Shown piece by piece: positions 1-11,520 of a DNA stretch of 64,000 bases. Every line of letters starts with the position of its first letter. Within the stretch, counting starts at the first letter, position 1. This DNA is from Theobroma cacao (taxonomy: Eukaryota > Streptophyta > Magnoliopsida > Malvales > Malvaceae), in assembly GCF_000208745.1 (NCBI RefSeq), contig NC_030856.1:7677965-7741964 (forward strand), in the 5' to 3' direction. Under the pieces are notes generated by a model. It worked only from the letters and a program-made list of their open reading frames with translations. It was not told where the DNA came from and ran no database searches. Both the position numbers and the translations under genes were made by a program.

Positions 1-716
1 GAGACAGCAAGTTTCTTGGCCATATTTGGAGGACTGTGTGGAAGATGTTTAATTTATCCTTGAATTATAGTAGCACAGCTCATTTACAAACTAATGGTCA
101 AACTGAATCAGTAAATAAAACCCTTGGTAATTTTATTCGTAGTATTTATGGAGACAGACTAAAGCATTGGGATTTTTCATTGACATAAGCGGAGTTTGCT
201 TATAATAGTGTTGTTCACAATGCCACAAGAAAATTACCAATTTTTATTATGTACACAAAGTCGCCACAACATGCTTTTGACTTGATCAAGTTACCTAAAG
301 TTCCTAGATTTAGTGTAGCTACTGAAAATATGGCTAATCAGTGGCAAGATGTTCAAGCAGAGGTAAAACAAAAATTAGAGCCAGCTAATGCCACATACAA
401 GAGAGCTATAGACCAACATCGCAGAAAATAGATTTTTGAAGTACGAGATCAGGTGATGGTGTTTCTACGAAAGGAAAGGTTTCCAGTGGGAACTTATAGT
501 AAGTTGCAACCTAAGAAGCATGGACCATACCAAATTTTGAAGAAGATTAATGACAATGCATATGTTATGGATATGCCAGACACAATGAGAATTTCTAAGA
601 CATTTAATGTGGCGATATTTACCCATTTCATTCATCAGATGAACCCTTATATTTAGATGTACCAGTAAACTCGAGGTCGAGTTTTTCTCAAGTGGAGGGG
701 CATGACATAGATAGTC
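1..716 (+). pseudogene. Ty3/gypsy polyprotein tail (integrase C-terminal half), broken
   Basis: Reading in the frame that starts at base 3, the translation matches the second half of a Ty3/gypsy integrase. It has DSKF near the start, then [18 protein letters not shown], where the Glu of QTE is the expected third residue of the DDE catalytic triad. AEFAYN and the [14 protein letters not shown] block typical of the region after the core follow, then a tail near 600-650. Two in-frame stops interrupt it, TAA at 188-190 and TAG at 429-431. After the stop at 653-655, the shifted frame still gives a short tail (DVPVNSRSSFSQVEGHD) ending near 716, so a one-base frameshift is likely. The 5' part lies outside the window. 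The family call is secure; the lineage within Ty3/gypsy is not determined. Confidence 0.88.
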
Positions 717-1104
717 TAATAATTTAACAAGTAATTTTAATATTTTTCTTATTTACTATTTAGTATTTAGGGTTTTCCTTTTATTTCATTTTACTTGGAC
801 GACAAGTAAATATGGGCTTAGGAATTTACGTTTGTACTCCAAGGAAGCCTAAGGTAGAATACTTCCTTATTTTAATTTACTTTATTTGCACTTCAAGTTT
901 AGGTTAAGTAGGATTAGACTATTATAAATAGCACATTTAGGCTTAGTTTTTAGACAACTTAACTTATTTTCTTTGAATTATTGAATAATATTCTATTTTT
1001 CTCAAATTTTGAGTGTAAGTTTCTGTGTTGGAAACTTGGTTATCTATCTTAAAGGCTTTGTCAAGTGCAAGCCTTTGTTTTTCACACTAACTTGCTGCGT
1101 CACT
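703..1104 (+). repeat. Probable 3' LTR of the gypsy element (extent tentative)
   Basis: A purine-rich stretch (agtggagggg, 691-700) follows the polyprotein tail, as a polypurine tract should, and is followed by TGACATAG at 703. A TATA-like sequence (attataaatag) lies near 920-930. The right edge is uncertain: LRR-like coding sequence of the next gene is recognisable from about 1105, so the LTR must end before that. No second LTR is in the window, so the boundaries cannot be proven. Confidence 0.5.
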
Positions 1105-2199
1105 CTCTCAATCATAAACCTACGGATGAAAGACTTTCATGGCAAAATCCCCGATAACTTTGTTAAGAGTAATATTTTGGCATATCTTGACCTTAGTGAC
1201 AACCAATTGGAAGGGTTACTACCACGATCCTTAATTAACTATACCTTTTTTAGAATTTTAGATTTGGCAAATAACTAGTTCAGAGATACCTTTCCCCATT
1301 GGTTAGGTGTACTTTCAATGCAGCAAGTTCTTATCCTTATGTTTAATAGATTTCATGGTCCCCTGGATGACTCGATAGTTACACCTTCTTTTCAGTCATT
1401 GCGAATAATCGATCTCTCTCAAAATGAGTTTAGTGGCCTCTTGCCAACAAATTTCTTCCAAAATCTACATGCTATGAAATTTACCCGAAAAGGTAATCTT
1501 GCAGACGTACTCACAAGAATTCGTTATGAAAGTCCAATCGATAAAGACGATCAAACTTCTGTCAATGTGAGATTTAAAAGGTTAGAGATGAAGCTAGAGC
1601 TGGCAAAAACATTACTCATTTTCTTTGCCATAGATTTTTCAAACAATCGATTCTTTGGAAAAATCCTTGGGGTTATTGGAGAGCTTTGCTCATTGCGATT
1701 GCTCAGCCTCTCTCACAGCATCTTAACCGGTCATATCCCATCATCGTTGGGGAACTTGGTAGTGCTTGAATCATTAGATCTCTCATCAAACAAGCTTGCC
1801 AACAGAATTCCTTCCCAAATGACAAACTTGACATTTCTTGAAGTGCTAAATGTTTCGAAAAATAATCTTGCGGGACCCATTCCCCATGGGAAGCAATTTG
1901 ACACTTTTGATAATGATTCCTTTAGTGGCAACATGGGATTGTGTGGCTTGCCATTGTCAAAGCAATGCGGTAACGATGAGAGATCAAAATCTCCTGCACT
2001 AAGGTTTATGGAAGATGAAGGTTCTGCAATAACTTTCATTTGGAAACTTGGAATGATGGGTTACGGATGTGGAGTGGTGCTAGGCTTGAGCACGGGATAC
2101 GTTGTGTTCACAACTGGAAGACCATGGTGGTTGGTAAGAATGGTTGAGAGAGATTGGCAAAAGAATGTTTCACAGTGGATTGAAAGAAGAAGAAACTAG
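1105..2199 (+). pseudogene. LRR receptor-like protein, C-terminal part, one internal stop
   Basis: The frame that ends at 2199 encodes the last LRRs, juxtamembrane region, membrane helix and short cytoplasmic tail of a plant receptor-like protein (the Cf-9/EIX/Ve class, which detects apoplastic signals and has no kinase). Recognisable blocks are NLRMKDFHGKIPDNF, FPHWLG, NRFHGPL, SHSILTGHIPSSLGNL, LDLSSNKLANRIPSQM, VSKNNLAGPIPHGKQFDTF and GNMGLCGLPLSKQC. A hydrophobic segment (about 2055-2110) and the family-typical tail FTTGRPWWLVRMVERDW follow. The island domain between LRR blocks is present around 1480-1620. One in-frame TAG (1276-1278) sits where the family usually has Lys or Gln, consistent with CAG to TAG. 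The N-terminal LRRs and signal peptide are missing; a gypsy LTR abuts the truncated end. The segment 1318-2199 is otherwise open. Confidence 0.9.
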
Positions 2200-3267
2200 C
2201 ACTACATCCAAAATGCTTAGGTGAGTTTTAACTATTTTAAATAAACTAAGCATAATTGTATTTAGTTTCTCATTGCTTTCATAATCTATACCTAGTTTTT
2301 CCCATTTTTGTTTCTTTTAATCATAGTGGCATTTTGAACTAAATCCGAGGGAAGATGCACCCCTGCTGCTGTAAGATTTGACTAGAAAGAGCATATGTTC
2401 TGGGTTTATTTCCGTGGCAGTGGTTCGAATAATGGGGGTGTTCTTAGTGGATAGCTTGCTTTATTTGTTCGACTTTAATCATATTACTTGTGTTCAAATA
2501 ATGGGTGTCTTCATTTGTAAACTTGTATTTATGGGCTTTTGTTACTTTTGTGTGACAATATGTCCTATTTTATTTTCAAGTTTGTTCTCTCTTTTGCAAA
2601 AATCGATGGCTTTTGGTGTTTGTTTAATTTGTTTGAATTAAACTTCTCCTCAATGTTCAAAGAAAAGATTGTTTTTGTCACTTTTATTGAAATTGTTAAA
2701 ATTTTGAAATCCTTTTAGAGTAATAATTAAGAAAAAATTTTACCCCAATTAGACCTTATCGTTGGAAATCCTTAGAGGAGACTTTTGATGTCATGCTTAT
2801 CATTTTGATGAGTCTGATATTCAGCTAGGCCCACTCTGCTATACTTCAACTGTAGAAGAATTAAGTGTAATTTTCAACAAGATCATGAGATTATGATAAA
2901 TTAATGTTTAGACTTTCTGAAGTTACTTATAAGTATTTTTTGGGGTATGTTGAAGTTTTATAATAAGCATAGCACAAAAACAATATTTGATTTGGGGTGA
3001 AGTTTACTGAAAGAATGATGTTGGATTGAAATTAATTAGTTGAAATAAGTAAAAATATTGTTACCTATTATTCATTTTAATAAAATTGAATTAGGAAAGA
3101 CATAGAGCTTAAGTTTTTTTTTTTGGAAAAAATCAGAATTTGAATCCAAATTATTTGAATAAGAAACATAAACTTATTGTTAAGTCAAATGCTTGAACAG
3201 TAATACAGAATTTAACTTTTAACAGTTGCATCTTTTACCAAAATTTTATTAAAAAAGACAAACAATG
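2200..3267. other. Non-coding 3' flank and start of duplicated unit U1
   Basis: No credible coding sequence. From about 2861 the sequence is a paralogue of 31836 onward and 36221 onward: it shares the start aattttcaa.gagat and the later run gaaattaattagttga plus ttgttacctattattcat. This is the left part of unit U1 of a tandem segmental duplication, cut at 3272 by the copia insertion. Confidence 0.7.
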
Positions 3268-3272
3268 ACAAG
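3268..3272. repeat. Left target-site duplication of the copia element (acaag)
   Basis: The five bases acaag directly precede the 5' LTR and recur exactly after the 3' LTR at 27327-27331. The paralogous unoccupied site at 32173-32177 reads ataag followed by the same downstream sequence, confirming the insertion point. Confidence 0.95.
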
Positions 3273-3686
3273 TGTTAAGCACAGGAATCGATTGAAGTTA
3301 CAGTTAGCAAATAGCAAGGTAAGAGGAATAAGTGAAGCAAAGATGTCTAGATACATTGAGGAAAAAGGTACTTGTAAGTAAAAAAGGGAATAAATATTGA
3401 AACACATCGTTTCAGTATTGTTTGAGGAAGAAAAAGAGAAAAACACAAAGTGCACCATTTCATTAAAAGGATGATGTGGAGAAGCTAGCCATTTGTTACT
3501 GTTAAGCATTTTTTAATTTGTACTTAGTTAGTTAATACTGTAATTAGTTACATCTCTTTTGTCTTGTTCTTATTCCTTTATAAAGGCAAAGTATAAAAGG
3601 CCTTCTTTTCTATACAGTTTTTTTTTAGGTGAATAGAATGAATCATTCCCTAAAACATTCTTTGCACCACTTTTCATTGTTTATCA
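3273..3686 (+). repeat. 5' LTR of the copia element
   Basis: 414 bp, starting TGTTAAGC and ending TTATCA, with a TATA-like tataaaagg near 3592-3600 (a second ttataaag lies just upstream). By hand alignment it differs from the 3' LTR at roughly 33 positions (about 8%), mostly transitions with A or T in this copy. Confidence 0.95.
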
Positions 3687-3698
3687 TGGTATCAAAGC
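3687..3698 (+). other. Primer binding site (initiator tRNA-Met type)
   Basis: tggtatcaaagc follows the 5' LTR directly. It is one base off the TGGTATCAGAGC complement of plant initiator tRNA-Met used by most plant copia elements; the change is G to A. Confidence 0.92.
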
Positions 3699-3867
3699 TA
3701 GTAGGGCTCTTGTAGAGGTCGATTTGGGGAAATCATTGAAGTTTTCAGCCACTGATTACAATATTCATCTCCTATTTCAGCCTCCATCATCGATCATATC
3801 TCTCAGTAAGTTGGATCAGTCTTATTCTTCATATTGTTTCTGTTTTTCTTAGTCAAGGCTGTAAATC

Positions 3868-5084
3868 ATGTCAAAATCAACAAATTTGAGACCTCAAATG
3901 TCTCAAACTTCAATAGATTCTAGGTCACCAATATCACTTATTGCAGATCCTCAATCACCTTACTTCCTACATCACACTGATCATCCAAGATCTGTTGTGA
4001 TCAACCCTAAGCTAACCACCAATAATTATGTAGTATGGAGTCGGTCATTCCTGTTAGTATTATCAATCAGAAATAAGATAGGATTCATGAATGGAACCAT
4101 CCCAAAACTTGATGCTACAAAACCTATTTTCCCTTCTTGGACTCGATGCAATAACCTACTAGTAGCATGGCTTCTAGACTCCATCACACAACCTATTGCG
4201 TCGATAGTTTTCTACGTGGAATCAACTATGGAGATATGGAATACCTTTAAGCAAAACTTTGCTTAGACGGATGATACCAAGGTATGTAATCTACAATATA
4301 CCTTAGGTAACATAAACAACGTTCTAGATTTGTTGATACCTACTTTTAAGAGCTTAAGGGAGTTTGGGAGGAATCAAGAAGTTTTAGACCTCTGCCCTAC
4401 TGTGAGTGTGGTAGATTCAACGTGAACTCTTTTAAAAGGTATAGTGATCAATACCAGAAGGATATGGTATACAGATTCCTTAATGGTTTAAATGACACTT
4501 TTTTTGCTGTGAGATCTCAAATTATCCTTATGGATCCTATACCAAGCTTGGACAAGGTATATAGTCTTGTTTTGAGAAAGGAAACCCAGAGGAACTTAAT
4601 GCTTTAGACACAACATGTGCTAAAATCTTCAGCCATGTTAACTGCTAGTGATATAAGGAAGAAGTCCAGAAAAGACCTTTTGTGTTCACACTATGTTAAG
4701 AAAGGGCACATTAAAGAAAAATGCTATAGGTTGGTGGGGTTTCCAGAGGATTTTAAGTTTACAAAGACCAAGGCAAGTTACAAGAAAGGAAAGGTAGTGG
4801 CAAACAATATTATTGGTGATCAGTTTGCAAGTATACAACCGGATCATGAGGATGATGCTGCTAGTACAAGTTCTATGTCCCAAATGTCCATCATTAAGCA
4901 GCAAGTCAACAAGCTGATGAAACTCTTGAATGAGAATGGAATCATTTGCAATGATGGTAAAGTTTCTTCACCAAACAGTTCACAAAATAAGCCATCCTTA
5001 GTCAACTCTGCCTTTGCAGGTATAGTTTCAAACCAGCCTTATTTCAATACTTCAAATAATCTGTATATAGTTTTAAACATATAA
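3868..5084 (+). pseudogene. Copia gag (capsid/nucleocapsid) relic
   Basis: The translation from 3868 has the plant copia gag N-terminus, including NPKLTTNNYVVWSRSFLLVL and AWLLDSITQPIASIVFY. It is broken by TAG at 4264-4266 (FA-stop-TDDTK; Gln is usual here, so CAG to TAG) and then by frameshifts. Gag resumes at 4422-4607 (DMVYRFLNGLND, FFAVRSQIIL). The zinc knuckle near 4683-4724 reads C-x2-Y-x4-H-x4-C: the second Cys is replaced by Tyr (TAT at 4692-4694, one G-to-A step from TGT). The adjacent CYRLVGFPEDFK is typical of copia nucleocapsid. Low-complexity Ser/Asn sequence follows before the protease. Gag would package the RNA; this copy cannot. Confidence 0.88.
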
Positions 5085-5092
5085 GTAACCTT

Positions 5093-6456
5093 ATGATTAA
5101 AAAAGATTGTTGGATAATGGATTCTGGTTCTACTGATCATATTTGTCACTCTTTAGACAAATTTATCTTAGCTAAACCAATTAATGATTTTTTGGTTCAT
5201 CTACCAAATAATGGTAAAGCCCTTGTTTCTCACATAAGAACATTTAGGTTAACACCTTTGTTAGTTTTCAACAATGTTCTATATGTTCCTAGCATCAAAT
5301 TCAATCTCATATCAGTAGGTGAATTAACCAAATCTAAGAAATCATGTCTTCTTTTCACTAATTCATACTGTGTTATCTATGACCTACCTTCATGGAGAGT
5401 GACTAAGGTTGCTAGGGTGTCATCAGACCTTTATATGGTGCAGGATAGCCATGTTGAACAAAACTTGTCTCAGTTTTGTTTTGAAAACTTTGTTAAAAAT
5501 CCTTTTGCATTTTCTATTAATTCCTTCAAACCAAAGTATAAAAACTTTGATCTTTGGCACTTTAGGTTGGGGCATGCCTCTATGGAAAGAATCAACGTAT
5601 TGAACAAAAGTTTTCCAAAAATTAATTGCTCAAGTGATTTGTTATGCGAAATCTGTCCCATGGCAAAACAACAAAGATTGCCATTTCTAGTTCACACTCA
5701 AAGCTCCAAAACTGCTTTTGAAATAATACATATGGATATATGAGGTCCATAAAGGTTCCTACTAGAAATGGTCATAGATATTTCCTGACCATTGTTGATG
5801 ACCACACGCATTTTACATGGATATATTTAATGAAAAACAAGTCAGAAGTTTCATCCATTATTCCTGTTTTTAGTAAACTTGTTCAAAATCAGTTTAACAG
5901 TTCCATAAAGTGTTTAAGGTCTGATAATGGTCAAGAGTTTAGGCTTATTGAATTTTACAACAAAACTGGCATTGTTCATCAACTGTCCTGCACTGGTACA
6001 CCACAGGAAAATGGTGTTGTAAAAAGAAAACATCAACCCATTTTAGCTGTGGCAAGGGCCCTGAGACATCAAACAAATGTTCCACCTGTCTTCTGAGGGG
6101 ATGCAACTTTAACTACAATACACATAATCAACAGAGTAACAACTAAAGTTCTTCATAACAAGTCACCATATGAACTGTTGTTTAAAAGACTTCCTTCATA
6201 TGATCACTTTAAAGTGTTTGGATGTTTATGTTTTGCTTCCACACAAACACAAAATAGAGAGAAATTTAAGAGTAGGGCCAATAAGTGTATCTTCATAGGG
6301 TATCCAAATCATGTCAAAGGGTACAAATTGAATGATCTTAAAGTACAAAAGGTCCTAATATCTAGGAGATGTTGTTTTTCATGAGGATACTTTTCCATTT
6401 CATTCTTCAAAGCATGAAAACCAAGACTTAACATTTCATCAAACACCTAGTATGCA
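5093..6456 (+). pseudogene. Copia protease and integrase relic
   Basis: The protease active-site block is WIMDSGSTDHICHS (about 5111-5150). A GAG-pre-integrase domain follows (LWHFRLGHASMERI, then CEICPMAKQQRLPF, the HHCC zinc-binding part). The integrase core shows the three catalytic blocks VDDHTHFTW, SDNGQEF and PQENGVVKRKH, so the DDE residues are still encoded. TGA at 5741-5743 and TGA at 6094-6096 each replace a conserved Trp (expected TGG), and a +1 shift sits near 6363. The shifted frame continues to 6456, where the hAT element is inserted. Confidence 0.92.
6449..6456. repeat. Left 8-bp target duplication of the hAT element (agtatgca)
   Basis: agtatgca is repeated exactly at 7512-7519 on the other side of the element. 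Eight bases is the hallmark length for hAT transposons. Confidence 0.95.
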
Positions 6457-7511
6457 CAGGGCTGGCCCTTGGGTGAAGCCACCCAAGCAAGGGCTTTAAG
6501 CCCCCAATTTGGAGAGGCCCCAATTTTAAGAAAGATTTATAATTTTATAATAATTATAATATAATGAATTATATTAAAAATATATAAAANAATTAATTAT
6601 ATTAAAAATATATAAAAATAAAAAATAATTAATAAAATTATTTGTTCTTTCACTTTTTTAATTATGTGCCTAATTAATCTCAATTTTCTATTACTTCCTT
6701 ATTTCTAGAATGCTATTAATTCTCAACTATATTCTCTTATTTTCAATAAACTAATAGTCATATGTATTTAATCATCTCCAATAGCTTTTTTTTTCTCACT
6801 TATTTCTCTTATTTTCAATTAAGGCATTAATGATTGCCAACAGCTATTTTTTTCCTATATATAAAACCAATTATTTTTTTTCAATGTATAATATCTACTT
6901 TTGAAATCTTCCTTTCTCATTTACTCTTTCTTCTTTTAACTTCAATTTTTCTCCAAAGAATATACAAGAAGTTTGTTCTTTTATTATCTTCATAAAGTTG
7001 TGAGCCTTATTTGCAGTTTGTAATAAATATTCAACAATTAGGTACTATTGTTCTAATCTTTACAAATTTTTTTACTTTAATTTAGAGTTTATATTATATT
7101 GTTATATTATTTTTATTTTATGTGATAGTTGATTTATTTGAATTAGAAATTTTGATTGTTGATTTTATATTAGCCATTTAAAAAATATAAGATAATTATA
7201 ATAGTTAAATATTTTTAGAATAATGTTAACAATTCCAGTTACTATTGCTTCAGGAGAAAGAAATTTTTCAAAACTAAAATTAATAAAATCTTATTTAAGA
7301 TCAACAATGTCTCAAGAAAGATTAAATGCATTGACTATATTATCAATTAAAAAAGAAATATTACAAGAACTTGATTATAAAAGTTTAATTAAAAATTTTG
7401 CATCTCAAAAAGTTAGAAGAATAAAGTTTTAATAATTTTTTTTAATTTCAATAAAAAAAGCCTCATTTAAATATTTCGCTTTAAGCTTTTGAACTTATTA
7501 GGCCGCCCCTG
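6457..7511 (+). mobile_element. hAT-superfamily DNA transposon, 1055 bp, deleted derivative
   Basis: Perfect 8-bp target duplications (agtatgca) flank terminal inverted repeats: CAGGGCTGGCCC at the left end and, read from the other strand, CAGGGGCGGCCT at the right end. It sits inside the copia integrase to reverse-transcriptase linker. Only the C-terminal dimerization domain of the transposase remains (7223-7432). The rest of the interior is very AT-rich, with a duplicated attatattaaaaatatataa motif near 6565-6617 that contains the unknown base 6590. Confidence 0.95.
7223..7432 (+). pseudogene. hAT transposase C-terminal dimerization domain fragment
   Basis: A 69-codon uninterrupted segment reads LTIPVTIASGERNFSKLKLI then YLRSTMSQERLNALTILSI. 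This matches the hAT dimerization domain of the ZMYM1-like group, in which the SxERxFS block and LRSTMSQERLN are strongly conserved. In the full protein this region assembles the transposase oligomer; the zinc-finger and catalytic parts are missing. The reading frame is preserved although the element cannot transpose itself. The ATG is an internal methionine rather than a native start. Confidence 0.88.
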
Positions 7512-7519
7512 AGTATGCA
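7512..7519. repeat. Right 8-bp target duplication of the hAT element
   Basis: agtatgca, identical to 6449-6456. Confidence 0.95.
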
Positions 7520-8794
7520 CATTGCTTCTTTTGATCCTCTTGATTTAGATTATATAAATTGTTACCTTTCTGACCAAAATCAAGCTGAATTACACCAAAG
7601 AGAGTACCCGTCAAGCTTAAATCAACCTTCCACATCAAGAAGTGGTGAAATTTCTCATAATTCATCACAAAATAACAGTCTGCCTAGTGAAAACAGTTCT
7701 AGTCAACCAATGATAGACCCTAATGTTGATTCAGCGTAACCAATTAGGAAAAGTTTAAAAGTTAGAAACATGCCAAAATATCTAAAAGCATATCAGGTTG
7801 ATTTGCCATCCCAAACAAACAGTGTTACCTCACATCCTATATCCAGACACCTTACTCACCATAATTTATCACCAGCACACAAGGCATTCACAGTTTCATT
7901 ATCTAATGTCCAAGAACCTAAAACTTACCATCAAGCTATGACTTATTCACATTGGAGAGATGCAATGGCTGTTGAACTAAAAGCTTTGGAGGACAATGGC
8001 ACATGAAGCATACTACCATTGCTTGCAAATTCTCACACTGTTGGTTGTAAGTGGGTGTATAAGACCAAGTTGAATGCCAAAGGAGAAGTGGAAACGTATA
8101 AAGCAAGACTCGTTGCAAAATGGTACAGTCAAGTAGCTGGTTTTGACTACCAAAAGACCTTCAGCCCTATAGCAAAGCAATCTACAGTCGGAATCTTTCT
8201 TACCTTAGCAACTGCAAAGACTTGGTCATTATCCCAATTAGATGTGAACAATACATTCTTGCTTGGAGATCTAAATGAAAAGGTCTACATGGAGCTGCCT
8301 GAGGGTTACACAATTGATGGGGAGTGTCTTACTGGTTCAAAACTAGTTTGCAGGCTGCATAAGTCCCTATATGGACTCAAACAAGCTTCAAGACAATGGA
8401 ATGCTAAGTTGACAACATCCATTCTTCAGTATGGTTTCAAACAGTCCCTATCAGACTATTCATTGTTTACCATGAAAATAGCTGAAGGGAAATTCATAGC
8501 CCTGTTGACATATGTTGATGATATCTTGGTAAGAAGTACCTCCACTCAAGCAACAGCTGCCATAAAAGATTACTTAAGTTCAAAGTTTAAACTTAAAGAC
8601 CTAGGCACTCTGAAATACTTCCTTGGACTTGAAGTGGCCAGATCACCATATGACATCTCAATATGTCAAAGGAAATATGCACTTGATTTGTTGGAAGAAC
8701 ATGGATTACTTGGAGCTAAACCGACATCAACACCCATTGATTGTAGTGTCAAGTTGAGAAAGATAAGCTAGGAGGAAGAGATTGTAAACCCTAC
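7520..8794 (+). pseudogene. Copia reverse transcriptase relic (N-terminal part of RT/RNase H)
   Basis: After the hAT insertion one frame runs to the TR-GAG insertion. It includes the variable linker (PIRKSLKVRN) and the RT domain: GCKWVYKTKLN, YKARLVAKWYSQVAGFDYQKTFSP, SLSQLDVNNTFLLGDL, YMELPEGY, KSLYGLKQASRQW, LLTYVDDIL (the catalytic YVDD) and LGTLKYFLGLEVARS. TAA (7737-7739) and TGA (8004-8006; Trp expected) interrupt it, as does TAG at 8769-8771. The catalytic Asp pair is intact. Removing the TR-GAG plus one copy of its 5-bp duplication joins this frame directly to the segment at 26229, which confirms the junction. Confidence 0.93.
8790..8794. repeat. Left target duplication of the TR-GAG element (cctac)
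   Basis: cctac here, cttgc at 26224-26228. The two differ by two transitions only; a five-base duplication keeps the copia frame continuous across the insertion. Confidence 0.8.
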
Positions 8795-11498
8795 TGTAGA
8801 CACCCATTCAAAATTAACCAAAAAAAATAAATAATAATATAATATAATAAAAATAAAAAATAAATAAAATAAAAGAAAAAAAAATAGAGAGGCTTCCATT
8901 GTCAAATCGCCTTCAGAGCATTCAATGCTTTCTAAGGCAACTGATCTGGGGGTCACCTCCCAGTGTTTTTCTTTGACTTGAAAGCCGCCCATTCGGAAAT
9001 AATGCTGAGAAGAGCATGATTGCCTTGGACAATTGGGTTCTATAAAAACCTTAAAACTTTTGTTCAAAAGGGGGATTTTGTGGGAGAAGCCAAGAAACAA
9101 CCCAGAAAACGTAATCTTTCAAAAGAAACCAGATCAAAAAAAAAAAAAACAATCCCATTCTCTAAACCAATAAAACCACAAAATCAGATAAAAAAAAACT
9201 ACCATCCGACTACCTAGCCACAATCAAAGAATCACAATAGAAAAAAGAAACCAAAACACTCAAAGAAAACCAAAAATGAGAAATGGGTTTTTTGGGTTTT
9301 GAGAGAGAGTAGAAGAAAGTTGAAAATCTGAGGGAAAGAAAGGAAGATCTGAAAAAGAAAGGAGAATAGAGAAGAAGAAGGAGAGAGGAAGAGAAAGGAA
9401 GAGTCAACGGCGGTGAGAGAAGACGCCATTGAGGAAGAAAGAGGAAGACAGAAGAAGAAAGAGGGAAGAAAAAGAAAAAAGAAAAAGGGGAAGAAAGGAC
9501 GATTAGGAAGAGAGAGAATGAAGAAAGAAAAAGAAAAGAAAGAAGTGATTGGAAGAGAAAGAGGAATAAAAAAAGTAAAAAAAAAATAGCTTGGGAGAGC
9601 ACCTAAACGGTGCCGTTTCAAAGGAAGAAAATGTTTCCTTTTGGGCCTACCACGGTGCAATCGGCAAAGTAAGCTTGGTGGGTTATGCACAGATTATTTG
9701 GGTCAGTATTAGAACCCAAGTAAGGTAAAAATCCAATCCTTTTCTTTATGGACTCATTATGGATTATGTTGTTTGGATTGAGTCCAACTCATTGAGTTGA
9801 ATATGTAATTAGATGATATAAAATTAAATTAGATTACTTAGTATAGTGTCCTAAAATTTTTAAATAATTTTTTTTTTAAATATGGAAGTTAGTGTAAACA
9901 AGAAACATAAAGGTGAATGTTGATAGTGAAAATAATATAAATTGATCTAAATAGTTTGTTAGTCATAAAAAATTAGGATTTAGAAGAATATATATATATA
10001 TATATATGTAAAAATAAGTAAATAAATAGTAAGAAAACCAATAATAGATTTAGTTTAGTTAAAAAAAATCATAATAATAATAAGTGAATGAGAAGAATAA
10101 GATAAAAAAAAGAAAGAAATAAATGTTTATATTATAAATATATTTAAATACTTGTAAGTATAATATATAAAAAAAATAATGCATGACACAACTGTAAAAT
10201 TATAAGAAAAATGAAATGATTATTCGAGAGATTCCACCTAAGAAGGGCAAAGAGTTACCTTTTTCGGGTGGATTTCTTAGGTGCAGAGTTCGAGACGGAT
10301 TTTCACCGAAGCGTCGGGATAAATCCGAATTCTAAACTCCAATACCCGTTAACTTAAATAATCGTTGTCAAAATATAATAAATAATAAAATACATGATGT
10401 AAATAAAATTATTATAAAAAATTAATGAAATGATTATTTTGAGTGATCCGATGATAGAATTTCACCTAAAAAGGGGTAAAGAGTTGCCTCTTTCGGGTTG
10501 ATTTCTTAGGTGCGAAGTTCAAGATGGATTTTCACCGAAGCGTCAGGATAAATTCGAACTCCATACTCCATTGTTCATTAACTCAAAAAATTGTTGTTTA
10601 AAATATACATTAGAAGAAAAATAAAGTTACATAATATTGCATTTAAACTTAAATTAATATAGCTAGATAATTAGTTTAAATAAACATCATTAAATAAAAT
10701 TAATTTAACCAATAAAAAATAAATTAATTGTTTGATAAACTATATAATTCAGTAAAATACTAATCAATAATGTTAATTAAAGAATATAGATTTAAATGGA
10801 AAACTATAAGAAAACAATAAATTAGAAATTAATTAAACCAGGTTTAAGCATGTACCTGTAGATATCATCGATAATTTTATTCTCTCATAGCATGCCACAT
10901 TTATCTTGTTAATAGGGCGGGAATTCCAATGATGGGATTTCCTCGAAGAGATCGTAGAGACGAGTCCTTCCCCGGGATATCCCTAAGTGAGGAAAACTTC
11001 GAGACTTCACCAAAGTATTAGGATGGTCTACGAATGATTTTTCAATAAAAGATTGCCAACCTCATCATTTAAAATTGGACAAATCATAACATCATTTTAC
11101 GACTACATCACATGCATCAGTGAAACAGACTAAAAGATTCAATCAGATAACATAATAAAGAATTAATTAATAAGAAAGATTAAGGAAATATAGGAATAAA
11201 TCAAGATAGGCTACAATAGGATAACTTAAGATTAAATGGTATCGTTCGTGGAACGAGCGTCATAGAAATGCTAACCCTTCTTCATGCGTAACCGCACTCC
11301 CGAATCTATCTCTGAAAAACGTGAACCAGTTCTCGTTCTATCAACAGACCTAAAATTAATTTAGGACTTCGTTGATTAGAATCGGGTTAATAGGTGGCCA
11401 ATCACACCTAAATAAAAAATACATTGGTGCCGACTCCAAGATATTTTATTTTCGTCGACGTCTAGCGGTCGGGTTCTCGGACTCGACACGTTACGACA
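8795..11498 (+). repeat. 5' LTR of the TR-GAG element (2704 bp)
   Basis: Starts TGTAGACACCC, ends TTACGACA. A TATA-like tataaaaacc is at 9041-9050. A purine-rich stretch spans about 9295-9590, whose opposite strand gives long Ser/Phe-rich open frames that I regard as artefacts. The near-palindrome aaacggtgccgttt is at 9605-9618. Paired sequences aaagagtt.cctctttcggg with caccgaagcgtcgg recur at 10250-10310 and 10480-10545, an internal duplication of about 240 bp. A conserved 3' block around 11236-11340 (ggaacgagcg, gcgtaaccgcactcc) is shared with the other LTRs of this family in the window. Confidence 0.9.
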
Positions 11499-11520
11499 GC
11501 TTAGCGACTCCACTGGGGAC
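11499..11520 (+). other. Primer binding site of the TR-GAG element
   Basis: gcttagcgactccactgggg begins immediately after the LTR end. The same motif (on the minus strand) stands next to the LTR at 45720, so it is a conserved feature of the family. I believe it is of the tRNA-Arg type used by Tat/Ogre elements, but the exact tRNA needs a search. Confidence 0.75.

Noticed and set aside
9210..9690. Long minus-strand open frames rich in Ser, Phe and Leu (also 21202-21734)
   Set aside because: They lie on the complement of a purine-rich part of the LTR; composition alone gives few stops, and both LTR copies show them with no conserved protein features.
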